Below are positions 53,514 to 61,715 of a stretch of DNA of 64,000 nucleotides, in pieces. The DNA lies in contig JAPWKG010000013.1 in the NCBI GenBank assembly GCA_028283625.1, positions 1-64,000 of the forward strand, read 5' to 3'. The position numbers and the translations under genes were made by a program. The DNA is from Acidobacteriaceae bacterium (GTDB lineage Bacteria > Acidobacteriota > Terriglobia > Terriglobales > Acidobacteriaceae). Below the pieces are notes generated by a model. That model had not been told where the DNA came from. It saw nothing but the letters and a program-made list of their open reading frames with translations, and ran no database searches. The stretch's first letter is position 1, and each line of letters starts with the position of its first letter.

Positions 53514-54224
53514 GTGCTCCGAGCAGGCAAGCAGCGGTTTCTGGCGGCGATGGCGTTGTGCGCCACTGCCCTGCCAGGGTATGCGCTGGAGCATGTGACA
53601 CTTCACACCGGGTTCAGCTACGACTGCTCACGGCATGAAGCGCTGAACGATGGCCGGGTGAGGCTGTATCTGAGCACCAGCAGCTATGTGGACCTTGCCG
53701 CCGACCAGATTGAAAGCGTGGAGGTTCTGCCGGATCCTTTACCGGCAGCGGTGCCGGCGAAGCAGGACGCAGCCTCTGTAGCGGCAAGCGCGGTCAGGCC
53801 AACGACGCCGGACGTGCCGACGCTGCTTTCCAGCGCAGGAACGCGGCACAACATTGATGTGGATCTGCTGGCAAGCGTGGTGAAGGCGGAAAGCGGCGGC
53901 CGCTCACATGCGGTTTCTCCCGTGGGCGCACAGGGGCTGATGCAACTGATGCCGGGGACAGCGCGCGAGATGGGCGTAAAGGACAGCTTTGCACCGGATC
54001 AGAATATCGACGGCGGCACGGCGTATCTCGATGCGCTGCTGACGCGGTACCATGACAATCTTCCCCTGGCGCTGGCCGCCTATAACGCAGGCCCGGCAGC
54101 GGTGGATAAATACCACGGCATTCCTCCGTACCGGGAAACACGCATCTATGTGGTTCGAGTGCTGAGTGAGTTCAAGCGCCGTAAAGCTGCAACGGAAGCT
54201 CTGACTCATGTAGCCTCACGCTAA
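53514..54224 (+). CDS. Secreted SLT-type lytic transglycosylase
   Basis: A 236-residue protein with a signal peptide (about 1-25) and a short beta-rich N-terminal part (about 27-72). After an Ala/Pro linker comes a soluble-lytic-transglycosylase domain (about 105-220). The catalytic Glu126 is in SVVKAESGGRSHAVS, followed by GAQGLMQLMPGTAREMGV, and AAYNAGPAAVDKY completes the fold. It cleaves peptidoglycan glycan strands. GTG start. It may serve cell-wall growth or envelope machine assembly. Confidence 0.92.
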   Translation: MLRAGKQRFLAAMALCATALPGYALEHVTLHTGFSYDCSRHEALNDGRVRLYLSTSSYVDLAADQIESVEVLPDPLPAAVPAKQDAASVAASAVRPTTPDVPTLLSSAGTRHNIDVDLLASVVKAESGGRSHAVSPVGAQGLMQLMPGTAREMGVKDSFAPDQNIDGGTAYLDALLTRYHDNLPLALAAYNAGPAAVDKYHGIPPYRETRIYVVRVLSEFKRRKAATEALTHVASR

Positions 54225-54249
54225 CGACCGTTGGTTGATGAGGTGAGGG

Positions 54250-55320
54250 ATGAAGAAGGCTGCGCGCAATGTGCTTGCTGTGCTGCTGGTGGTTCTGCTG
54301 GTGGCCGGAATATGGTGGGCTCACAGCCATGTGTACTTTGACTGGAACAACCTGAAGCTGCAGGTAAGAACAGCGGACTGGTCGCTGATCGCGCTGGCGG
54401 TGGCAGCCAACTACCTGTGCATCTCGCTGCGGTCATGGCGGTGGCGGTTGCTGATGGGCGGATCGCATGCGACGCGCTCCTACCAGCTGATCGGGTCGCA
54501 GTTTATCGGCTTCACAGTGGTGGCGCTGTTTGGACGCGTGGCGGATCTGGCACGCCCGTATCTCGTCGCGCGCCGGACCCAAACCCCGGTGGCCACGCAG
54601 CTTGCGGTGTACTCGATTGAGCGCGCCTATGACCTTGCAGCAGCCGCGATTCTGTTCTCCCTGACACTGGCGTTTGTGCCGAGGACAATGCCGCACCATG
54701 AGGCGTTTGCCCGTGCCGGGATGATCTCGCTCGGCGCAACCGCATTTCTTGCCCTCTTTGCGATCGCGGTACGCTTCTCCGGCGGCGCTCTGGCAGGGAT
54801 AGCGCGCGGCGTCTTCCGCATCGTCTCCGAAGAGTTTGCCAACTCGGCGGCGACCAAGATTCTCGACTTTCGCGAGGGGCTGAAGACGATTGCGACGGCA
54901 GGACAGTTCTTTGGCGCACTGGGCTGGTCGTTGCTGATCTGGTCGCTGATTGCGTTTTCCTACTTCGAGTCCGCGCGCGCCTTTGTGAATACGACCGAGC
55001 TGACGACGTTTACCGTGCCACAAACGATGCTGCTGATGGCAACGAGCATGGGCGGCTCTCTTCTGCAGCTGCCGGTGCTGGGATGGTTTACGCAAATCGG
55101 CGTGCTGGCGGTGGCCCTGCATGGCTTCTTCGGCGTGCCGGCAGAGGTGGCCTCGGCCTGCGGTGCGGTCATGCTGGTGGTGACGACACTGGGCATCGTG
55201 CCGGGCGGCCTGATTCTTGCCAAGATCGAAGGGGTGAGCCTGCGCGATGCGGCCCGTCGCAGCGAAGAACAGGTGGACGAGCTGCTCAGCGAGGAAAAAG
55301 TCCCCAGCGAGATTGAGTAA
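54250..55320 (+). CDS. Flippase-like membrane protein (lysylphosphatidylglycerol synthase TM family)
   Basis: A 356-residue protein with about eight membrane helices and the UPF0104/LPG-synthase-TM family pattern: CISLRSWRWRLLM, then FIGFTVVALFGRVADLARPY, SIERAYDLAAAAILF, and TMLLMATSMGGSLLQLPVLG toward the end. Members include the membrane part of MprF and proteins acting in lipid or glycolipid transfer. It has no synthase domain, so the function is unknown. GAGGTGAGGG precedes ATG 54250. It is 25 bp downstream of the transglycosylase gene, so they may be co-transcribed. Confidence 0.82.
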   Translation: MKKAARNVLAVLLVVLLVAGIWWAHSHVYFDWNNLKLQVRTADWSLIALAVAANYLCISLRSWRWRLLMGGSHATRSYQLIGSQFIGFTVVALFGRVADLARPYLVARRTQTPVATQLAVYSIERAYDLAAAAILFSLTLAFVPRTMPHHEAFARAGMISLGATAFLALFAIAVRFSGGALAGIARGVFRIVSEEFANSAATKILDFREGLKTIATAGQFFGALGWSLLIWSLIAFSYFESARAFVNTTELTTFTVPQTMLLMATSMGGSLLQLPVLGWFTQIGVLAVALHGFFGVPAEVASACGAVMLVVTTLGIVPGGLILAKIEGVSLRDAARRSEEQVDELLSEEKVPSEIE

Positions 55321-55337
55321 GGCTTCGCCTGCAAGCG

Positions 55338-55378
55338 CGCCTGCCTCCTGCAAATGCTTCGAAATGCAGGGGCAGGCG
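55338..55378. other. Strong hairpin upstream of nrdR
   Basis: CGCCTGCC (55338-55345) pairs with GGCAGGCG (55371-55378), and CCTGCA (55347-55352) pairs with TGCAGG (55365-55370), giving 14 bp with one bulged T. It sits 18 bases after the flippase-like gene and 60 bases before nrdR. With no T run it is only a possible terminator. Confidence 0.55.
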
Positions 55379-55437
55379 GTTCGATCTTCGCGCAGCGGCT
55401 GCAAGCGCGGCCCGAGCGCCTGTAGAATCATGCTGCT

Positions 55438-55914
55438 ATGAAATGTCCGTACTGCGCATTCACGCAGGATAAAGTGATTGACTCACGCGAGAGCAAGGAA
55501 GCTGACTCGATTCGCCGCCGCCGGGAGTGCGAGCGCTGCGGAAAGCGCTTCACGACCTATGAGCGGCTGGACGAGATTCCCTACATGGTGGTCAAGAAGG
55601 ACAGCCGCCGCGAGAAGTTCGACCGCCAGAAAGTCATGCAGGGTCTGCTGCACTCGTGCCAGAAGCGAAAGATCTCCACGACGCAGATTCAGCAGATTGT
55701 GGATGCGGTAGAAGCCTTCGTGGTGGACTCGCCGGAGCGCGAGCGCTCGACGGCCGCGATCGGCGAGCTGATTATGGCGCGGCTGAAGGAGATTGACTCC
55801 GTTGCCTACATCCGGTTTGCGAGCGTGTATCGCGACTTCAAGGACGTGAACGAATTCAAGGAAGAGCTCGATGTGCTGCTGCGCGGCGGCAGGCTCAAGC
55901 GCCCGACGCTCTAG
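55438..55914 (+). CDS. nrdR: Transcriptional repressor NrdR
   Basis: A 158-residue NrdR with the zinc ribbon (MKCPYCAFTQDKVIDSRESK, then CERCGKRFTTYE) and an ATP-cone domain (about 47-140; VVKKDSRREKFDRQKVMQGL). It represses ribonucleotide reductase genes when dATP/ATP levels are high. The length and all four zinc Cys are standard. No nrd gene is in this window. The isocitrate dehydrogenase gene follows 52 bp later. Confidence 0.96.
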   Translation: MKCPYCAFTQDKVIDSRESKEADSIRRRRECERCGKRFTTYERLDEIPYMVVKKDSRREKFDRQKVMQGLLHSCQKRKISTTQIQQIVDAVEAFVVDSPERERSTAAIGELIMARLKEIDSVAYIRFASVYRDFKDVNEFKEELDVLLRGGRLKRPTL

Positions 55915-55966
55915 ACAGCGACGTGCGACAACGCAACAGGGATTTGTAACCACTCAAGGAGAAACG

Positions 55967-56992
55967 ATGGCTGGAGAGATTCGCACACATAAGATCACGC
56001 TGGTTCCTGGCGATGGCATTGGGCCGGAAGTAACTGCCGTGATGGTGAAGGTGCTGGAAACAGCAGGCGCAAAGAACGGCTGTGCGTTTGAGTGGCACTC
56101 GTTTGAAGCCGGAGCCGATGCCTATGCCAAGAATGGTGTGCTGATCCCGGAAGAGCTGTACAGCTCCATTGCGACCAACAAGGTGGCGATCAAGGGACCG
56201 ACCGCAACTCCGATCGGCGGCGGCTTCTCTTCCATCAACGTGGCGATGCGCAAGAAGTTCGACCTGTACGCGAATGTGCGTCCGGTGAAGTCGCTGCCCG
56301 GCCTTGAGACGAAGTATCCGGGAATCGACATGGTGATCTTCCGCGAAAATACGGAAGACCTGTACGCCGGCCTGGAAGTGATGGTGAACCCCGACATCGC
56401 GCAGAGCCTGAAGATCATTACGCGCAAGGGCTCGACGCGCATTGCGGAAGCAGCCTTCGAGTATGCGAAGAAGAACGATCGCAAGAAAGTGCACGCGATT
56501 CACAAGGCCAATATCATGAAGCTGTCGGACGGCCTGTTCATCAAGTGCACGAAGGAAGTGGCGGAGAAAAACGCCGAGATCCAGTATGCAGAGCACATCG
56601 TCGACAACGCCTGCATGCAGCTGGTGATGAACCCGTATCAGTATGACGTGATCCTGACCGAGAACCTCTACGGCGACATCCTTTCGGATCTCTGCTCGGG
56701 GTTGATCGGCGGACTTGGTCTTGTTCCGGGAGCCAATATCGGTAAGGACTGCGCGATCTTTGAAGCCGTCCACGGCTCGGCTCCGGATATCGCAGGACAG
56801 GACAAGGCGAACCCGACTGCGCTGCTGCAGTCGGCGGTGATGATGCTGAATTACCTGGGCGAAACCGAAACCGGCGCACAGGTACAGGCGGCGATCGAAA
56901 AGGTCTACGCGGAAGGCAAAACCCTGACAGGTGATGTAGGCGGCAAGGCAGGCACGAAGGCCTTTGGCGATGCGGTGATCGCTGCACTGTAA
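55967..56992 (+). CDS. Isocitrate dehydrogenase, NAD-type (isocitrate/isopropylmalate family)
   Basis: A 341-residue beta-decarboxylating dehydrogenase. It has [20 protein letters not shown], the substrate-binding [48 protein letters not shown] with the catalytic Lys, and the nucleotide-binding [18 protein letters not shown]. The short length and the NTED loop match NAD-dependent isocitrate dehydrogenases (AceC/Idh-like) rather than the long NADP enzyme; isopropylmalate or homoisocitrate use cannot be excluded. AAGGAG (55956-55961) precedes ATG 55967. It joins mdh and sdh as TCA genes in this window. Confidence 0.88.
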   Translation: MAGEIRTHKITLVPGDGIGPEVTAVMVKVLETAGAKNGCAFEWHSFEAGADAYAKNGVLIPEELYSSIATNKVAIKGPTATPIGGGFSSINVAMRKKFDLYANVRPVKSLPGLETKYPGIDMVIFRENTEDLYAGLEVMVNPDIAQSLKIITRKGSTRIAEAAFEYAKKNDRKKVHAIHKANIMKLSDGLFIKCTKEVAEKNAEIQYAEHIVDNACMQLVMNPYQYDVILTENLYGDILSDLCSGLIGGLGLVPGANIGKDCAIFEAVHGSAPDIAGQDKANPTALLQSAVMMLNYLGETETGAQVQAAIEKVYAEGKTLTGDVGGKAGTKAFGDAVIAAL

Positions 56993-57024
56993 GTTCTCTT
57001 CCTATAAACGAATCAACTGACAGA

Positions 57025-57054
57025 GCCCGGCCCATTGCGCCGGGCCTGCTTTTC
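57025..57054 (+). terminator. Terminator after the isocitrate dehydrogenase gene
   Basis: GCCCGGC (57025-57031) pairs with GCCGGGC (57039-57045) around CCATTGC, followed by CTGCTTTTCC. A short GC-rich stem with a T run. Confidence 0.75.
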
Positions 57055-57075
57055 CCGGAAAGGACAACGAAGACG

Positions 57076-57885
57076 ATGGCGAAGATGATTGCGTTGCGTG
57101 GATGCGCCGGTGCGGCTGTGGCGATGACGCTGCTGCTGGCCGGATGCAAGGCCGATAGTGCGCTGAAAAAAGGCGAAGTGCTCGACAAGGCTGATTCCTC
57201 AGCCCCTGCAAGCTCCGCAGCCGCACCTTCGACGGCAGCAGTGAACCCGGCCACCGCGGGCGTTGTGCAGGGAGTGGTGAACTTTGCGGGAAAGGCGCCG
57301 GAACGCATCAAGATCGACATGAGCATGGACCCGGCGTGCGGCATGACCGCCGGAACAAACATGAGTGAGCAGTATGTGGTCACCGGCGGCAAGCTGGCCA
57401 ACGTGTATGTCTACGTCAAAGGCGTGACGGAAAGCAGCGCACCGGCGGGCCAGGCTCCGGTGGTACTCGACCAGAAGGGGTGCAAGTATATTCCGCACGT
57501 TCTGGCCGTACAGCAGGGCGGCTCGGTGGAGTTCAAGAACTCTGACCCGACAATGCACAACGTGCATACGATGCCCCAGGCCAATGCAGCGACCGACGTG
57601 AGCGAAGGCCCGATGGATCAGCCACAGACCAAGCAGTTCGACAAGCCGGAGCTGATGATGCCGGTACGATGCAACAACCATCCGTGGATGAACGCCTACA
57701 TCAACGTCGCCAGCTCGCCGTACTTTGCGGTCACCGGCACGGACGGCTCCTTTACGATCAAGGGCCTGCCCGCAGGAACGTACACGCTGGCCGCGGTGCA
57801 CGAGAAGCTGGGGGAGCAGGACATCCAGATCACGGTAGCGCCGAAAGCAACCGCTAAGGCGAGCTTTACGTTCCAAGCCAAGTAG
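57076..57885 (+). CDS. Cupredoxin-like lipoprotein with a carboxypeptidase-regulatory domain
   Basis: A 269-residue protein with a lipobox (LLAGC, Cys24) and an Ala/Ser-rich linker. A plastocyanin-like domain (about 65-215) has PHVLAVQQGGSVEFKNSDPT, MHNVH (160-164) and CNNHPWM (199-205). The His, Cys199, His202 and Met205 set matches type-1 copper ligands. The tail FAVTGTDGSFTIKGLPAGTY is a carboxypeptidase-regulatory-like repeat. It probably sits on the periplasmic face and carries electrons or binds copper. Its partner is unknown, though copper export genes occur elsewhere in the window. Confidence 0.82.
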   Translation: MAKMIALRGCAGAAVAMTLLLAGCKADSALKKGEVLDKADSSAPASSAAAPSTAAVNPATAGVVQGVVNFAGKAPERIKIDMSMDPACGMTAGTNMSEQYVVTGGKLANVYVYVKGVTESSAPAGQAPVVLDQKGCKYIPHVLAVQQGGSVEFKNSDPTMHNVHTMPQANAATDVSEGPMDQPQTKQFDKPELMMPVRCNNHPWMNAYINVASSPYFAVTGTDGSFTIKGLPAGTYTLAAVHEKLGEQDIQITVAPKATAKASFTFQAK

Positions 57886-57939
57886 GCTGGAGCGGTTCCG
57901 CTTTCCACCCACCGATTGCACGCAAGGAGCGACAGGCTG

Positions 57940-58245
57940 ATGAAGGTTTTTCTGCTGACACACGGAATGCCGTTGTGGTTTCTGATCCTGTCGCTCTTTT
58001 TGCCGCGTCTGTGCATGGCCATTGCCTTTGTGCAGCACTCGCTGCCGCACCACATTCCCACTGCGGTGGGAGCGTTCCAGATTCTGGCCTGGCTGCTGGT
58101 GCCACGCCTGCTGATCCTGTTCTGGATCTACCAGGACCAGGGGGTAGGACTGTGGTTTGTGGTTCATGCGCTGGGATTGCTGTTTGCCTGGGGCGGCGGC
58201 GGCGGAAGCGTGGTTCGGCGGCGCCGAATCGAGGTAGATGGCTAA
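57940..58245 (+). CDS. Small three-helix membrane protein
   Basis: A 101-residue protein from ATG 57940, with AAGGAG about 10 bases upstream. It has three hydrophobic segments (about 8-28 MPLWFLILSLFLPRLCMAIA, 42-60 and 70-86), then a Gly run and a basic tail (VVRRRRIEVDG). I recognise no family. It follows the cupredoxin lipoprotein gene after 54 bp and may be its membrane partner, by position only. Confidence 0.65.
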   Translation: MKVFLLTHGMPLWFLILSLFLPRLCMAIAFVQHSLPHHIPTAVGAFQILAWLLVPRLLILFWIYQDQGVGLWFVVHALGLLFAWGGGGGSVVRRRRIEVDG

Positions 58246-58271
58246 CGGAAGTTCTTATGACGGGATAAGTA

Positions 58272-58294
58272 AAACCCGCGTTTGGAGCGGGTTC
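58272..58294 (+). terminator. Short hairpin before asd
   Basis: AACCCGC (58273-58279) pairs with GCGGGTT (58287-58293). A 7-bp stem with a weak T tail between the small membrane gene and asd; a possible terminator. Confidence 0.5.
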
Positions 58295-58313
58295 AATACG
58301 ATATCCTTGAAGA

Positions 58314-59417
58314 ATGGAACGTCGAAACGTCGGTATTCTTGGTGCGACCGGTGCGGTCGGCCAGCGCTTCATTCAGCTTCTCGCCAATCACCCCTGGTTT
58401 GAGATTACGTGGCTTGCCGCGAGCGATCGCTCGGCGGGCAAGACTTATGCTGAAGCGTGCAAATGGCGTCTCGACACGCCGCTGCCGGAACGCATTGCAA
58501 GCATGGTGCTGCAACCGAATGTGCCGGAAGGCTCGGCAACGGAGCTGCCCCGCATCATCTTCTCGTCGGTGGACTCCGACATTGCCAAAGAGCTGGAGCC
58601 AAAGTTTGCGGCCGCAGGCTGCGCGGTGATCTCCAACAGCTCAGCGTTCCGCATGGGCGCGGATGTGCCGCTGGTTGTGCCAGAGGTCAACGTGGATCAC
58701 CTGCAGGTGATTGAACAGCAAGCCACACGCAAGAGCTCCGGCGGCTACATCGTCACGAACCCGAACTGCTGCGCAATCGGCCTGGTTCTGCCGCTGGCGG
58801 TGCTGGAGCAGAAGTGGGGCATCGAAAAGCTGTTTGTCTCGACGATGCAGGCGGTCTCCGGCGCAGGATATCCGGGTGTGGCTTCACTCGACATTCTGGG
58901 CAACGTGATTCCCTACATCAAGAACGAGGAAGAGAAGCTGCAGGAAGAGGTCGCCAAGCTGCTGGGTGGCGCCGCTGACGGCAAGTTCTCGCCCGGCGAC
59001 ATGACGGTGAGCGCGATGTGCCACCGCGTACCTGTAATTGACGGCCACACGGAAGCGGTGAGCGTGAAGTTGAAAACGCCCGCAACCGCCGAAGAGATCA
59101 TTGCGGCATGGCGCTCGTTCCGGCCGCTGCACACCGGAGCCGATGCGACCCATCTGCCCTCGGCTCCGGAGTCCCCGGTGGTCTATGAGGAAGGCGTGGA
59201 TCGTCCGCAGCCACGCCTGGACCTGGCAACCGGTAACGGCATGACGACGACGGTAGGCCGTCTGCGCCCGTGCACGCTGTTTGACTGGAAGTTCACGCTG
59301 CTGAGCCACAACACGATTCGCGGCGCGGCCGGTGCGGCGTTGCTGAATGCAGAGATTCTCGCGGTTCTGGGCAAGTTTGATTTCCGTAACTATCCGCCGG
59401 TCAACTCGGCGAAGTAA
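58314..59417 (+). CDS. asd: Aspartate-semialdehyde dehydrogenase
   Basis: A 367-residue enzyme that reduces aspartyl phosphate to the semialdehyde, the branch point to lysine, threonine and methionine. It has VGILGATGAVGQRFIQLLAN (NADP fold), SSVDSDIAKELEP, the catalytic Cys in IVTNPNCCAIGLVLPL, TMQAVSGAGYPGV and AMCHRVPVIDGHTEAV. The NPNCC form places it with the archaeal/fungal-type enzymes. It stands 19 bp before lysC. Confidence 0.95.
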   Translation: MERRNVGILGATGAVGQRFIQLLANHPWFEITWLAASDRSAGKTYAEACKWRLDTPLPERIASMVLQPNVPEGSATELPRIIFSSVDSDIAKELEPKFAAAGCAVISNSSAFRMGADVPLVVPEVNVDHLQVIEQQATRKSSGGYIVTNPNCCAIGLVLPLAVLEQKWGIEKLFVSTMQAVSGAGYPGVASLDILGNVIPYIKNEEEKLQEEVAKLLGGAADGKFSPGDMTVSAMCHRVPVIDGHTEAVSVKLKTPATAEEIIAAWRSFRPLHTGADATHLPSAPESPVVYEEGVDRPQPRLDLATGNGMTTTVGRLRPCTLFDWKFTLLSHNTIRGAAGAALLNAEILAVLGKFDFRNYPPVNSAK

Positions 59418-59436
59418 AAGGGTCTGGTAAAGACAA

Positions 59437-60861
59437 ATGAGTTCTCCTCGTAACCACATTGTTGTGATGAAGTTCGGCGGCACCTCGGTGGAGGATGCCA
59501 CGGCGATGCTGCGCACGGCCTCGATTGTGGAAGGCCGGATCAAGAAGGGTCTGAGCCCTGTGGTTGTGGTCTCGGCCATGGCCAAGGTGACCGATACCCT
59601 GCTGGCAGCTGCAGCGGCTGCGGGCAAGAACGATCGCGATGAAGCGTTGAAGCTCTCCGACGGCCTGCGCACGCGCCATCTGGGCGTGGCTGCAGAGCTG
59701 GCCTCGGGCGATGCGCTGACCTCACTGCAGCTGAACATTCACCATGACTTCGACGCGCTGGACGAGATGCTGCGTGGCATCTGCGCCGTGGGCGAGCTGA
59801 CGCTGCGCTCTACCGACAACATTGTCAGCTTTGGCGAACGGCTTTCAAGCCGCATGGTGACGGCAGCGTTTGCGCACAAGGGCATGAACTCAGCCCATGT
59901 GGACGCCCGCACGGTGATTCTGACCGATGACCACTACGGCAAGGCCTCCCCGGACGAAGCGAAGATTGCTCTGGCGCTGGAGGCGGGCGTGCTGCCGTTA
60001 GTTGAAGGCGGCAAGGTATCGGTGATGGGTGGCTTTATCGGCTCATGTAACGGCGTGACCACGACGCTGGGACGAGGCGGCTCCGACTACACCGCTGCGC
60101 TGGTGGGTGGCGGCCTGCATGCCGGTGCGATCGAGATCTGGACCGACGTCAACGGCATTATGACGACCGATCCGCGTATTGTGCCGGAGGCGCTGCGCGT
60201 GAAGTCCATCAGCTTTGAAGAAGCCGCAGAGCTGGCGTACTTTGGCGCCAAGGTGCTGCATCCGGCTACGATTCTGCCGGCGGTACAGAAGAACATCCCG
60301 GTGTGGGTGCTCAACAGCCGCAACGCGGAGAACGAAGGTACGGTGATTACCGCAACGCCGCCTTCGTGCAAGAGCCCCTTCAAGTCCATCGCGGCCAAGA
60401 AGAAGCTGACGATCATCGATATCGTGGCCAGCCGCATGCTGCTGGCGCACGGCTTCCTGAAGCTGGTCTTCGATGTCTTTGACAAGTACGGCTGCGCGAT
60501 CGATATGGTTTCGACCTCCGAGGTTTCCATCTCGGTTACGGTGGACTCGCGCGAGCAGCTTCCGCAGATCTGCGAAGAGCTCTCGAAGATTGCCGATGTA
60601 AAGCTGGAAGGCGCAAAGGCGCTGATCTGCCTGGTGGGCGAGGATATCCGCGGCCACGCCGGAATCGCCGGTCAGGTCTTCAGCGCGGTGGAGCACGTAA
60701 ACCTGCGCATGATCTCGCAGGGTGCAAGCGAGATCAATATGAGCTTCATGATCAACGAAGAAGATGTCGAGGAAGCGATTCGTTCGCTGCATCGGAAGTT
60801 CTTCTCCGCTCCGGACCCGAATATCTTCGATGCGGAAAGCCGCATCACGATGAAGGCCTAA
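59437..60861 (+). CDS. lysC: Aspartate kinase
   Basis: A 474-residue monofunctional aspartokinase that phosphorylates aspartate in the first step of the lysine/threonine pathway. It has VVMKFGGTSVEDATAML, VVVVSAMAKVTDTLL, SFGERLSSRMV, the active-site GFIGSCNGVTTTLGRGGSDY and ELAYFGAKVLHPATILPAVQ. Two ACT domains in the last 150 residues (FGAKVL onward; VSISVTVDSREQLPQIC) give allosteric control by lysine or threonine. It resembles E. coli LysC type III. It is in tandem with asd and dapB. Confidence 0.95.
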   Translation: MSSPRNHIVVMKFGGTSVEDATAMLRTASIVEGRIKKGLSPVVVVSAMAKVTDTLLAAAAAAGKNDRDEALKLSDGLRTRHLGVAAELASGDALTSLQLNIHHDFDALDEMLRGICAVGELTLRSTDNIVSFGERLSSRMVTAAFAHKGMNSAHVDARTVILTDDHYGKASPDEAKIALALEAGVLPLVEGGKVSVMGGFIGSCNGVTTTLGRGGSDYTAALVGGGLHAGAIEIWTDVNGIMTTDPRIVPEALRVKSISFEEAAELAYFGAKVLHPATILPAVQKNIPVWVLNSRNAENEGTVITATPPSCKSPFKSIAAKKKLTIIDIVASRMLLAHGFLKLVFDVFDKYGCAIDMVSTSEVSISVTVDSREQLPQICEELSKIADVKLEGAKALICLVGEDIRGHAGIAGQVFSAVEHVNLRMISQGASEINMSFMINEEDVEEAIRSLHRKFFSAPDPNIFDAESRITMKA

Positions 60862-60875
60862 AGCCTTCTTAGAGC

Positions 60876-60903
60876 TGGAGTCAGCATCGAGGTGCTGGCT
60901 CCA
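60876..60903 (+). other. Hairpin between lysC and dapB
   Basis: TGGAGTCAGCA (60876-60886) pairs with TGCTGGCTCCA (60893-60903) with one G-U-type pair. An 11-bp stem with a six-base loop in the 77-bp gap. It is followed only by CTTCGTT, so it may be a partial terminator or processing site. Confidence 0.5.
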
Positions 60904-60938
60904 CTTCGTTAAGCAACCGTTTCACGATAGGAATTCGT

Positions 60939-61628
60939 ATGCGCATTCTGGTTTTGGGAGTAGGTAAGACAGGCAAGCTCGTTGCAGAGATCGCCGCAGA
61001 GCATGGCCATAGCGTTCACGTTCTGGACGCAAAGGAAAACAAGGACGGCGCAGCGCTGACCGCGCCGTTCGTTGCGGGCTTCGATGTGGTGATTGACTTC
61101 ACGACTCCGGAAGCGGTGCTGACCAATATGCGCGCCGTGCTGGCTACGGGCGCAAAGATGGTTGTCGGCACTACGGGCTGGTATGACCAGCTGAACGATG
61201 TGACGCAGATGGCTGAGCGTCGCGGCGCTTCCCTGCTCTACGGAACGAACTTCTCGATCGGCGTACAGATCACGATGGAGATGGCCAAGCACATGACCGA
61301 GGTGCTGAAGGGATACGGCTATCACTTCTCGATCAGCGAGACGCACCACACCTCCAAGTTGGACTCTCCGAGCGGCACGGCGCTGACGCTGCGCGATGTG
61401 GTGACCAAGGAGCTGGACGGGCAGGAGATCACGATTACGGCGCACCGCACGGGCGATGCGGCCGGAATCCACACGCTCGAAGCTGAAGGCCCGAGCGACA
61501 AGCTGATCCTCACTCACGAGTCGAAGTCGCGCCGTTCCTTTGCCGAAGGCGCTGTGCGTGCGGCCGAGTGGCTGGCGCATCAGAAGCCGGGCATCTTCAA
61601 CTTCCGTAATGTCTTCGACAAGATCTAA
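60939..61628 (+). CDS. dapB: 4-Hydroxy-tetrahydrodipicolinate reductase
   Basis: A 229-residue DapB with the NAD(P) fold MRILVLGVGKTGKLVAEIAA, DVVIDFTTPEAVLTNM, VVGTTGWYDQ, YGTNFSIGVQITMEMAK and the catalytic ISETHHTSKLDSPSGTALTL (His-His and Lys/Ser). It is shorter than the E. coli enzyme (273 residues) because the N-terminal loop region is reduced, a form seen in several phyla. It makes tetrahydrodipicolinate for lysine and peptidoglycan. Last gene of the asd-lysC-dapB group; a strong terminator follows. Confidence 0.94.
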   Translation: MRILVLGVGKTGKLVAEIAAEHGHSVHVLDAKENKDGAALTAPFVAGFDVVIDFTTPEAVLTNMRAVLATGAKMVVGTTGWYDQLNDVTQMAERRGASLLYGTNFSIGVQITMEMAKHMTEVLKGYGYHFSISETHHTSKLDSPSGTALTLRDVVTKELDGQEITITAHRTGDAAGIHTLEAEGPSDKLILTHESKSRRSFAEGAVRAAEWLAHQKPGIFNFRNVFDKI

Positions 61629-61653
61629 CGTACCGGCTGCACGAAAGAAACTG

Positions 61654-61690
61654 AACGGCGCGAAGAGAGAACCTCTCTTCGCGCCGTTTC
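61654..61690. terminator. Bidirectional terminator between dapB and the TonB receptor
   Basis: AACGGCGCGAAGAGAG (61654-61669) pairs perfectly with CTCTCTTCGCGCCGTT (61673-61688), a 16-bp stem with a three-base loop. T-rich sequence follows on both strands. Confidence 0.9.
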
Positions 61691-61715
61691 TTGTTCCATG
61701 CAACAGCATGTGAGG

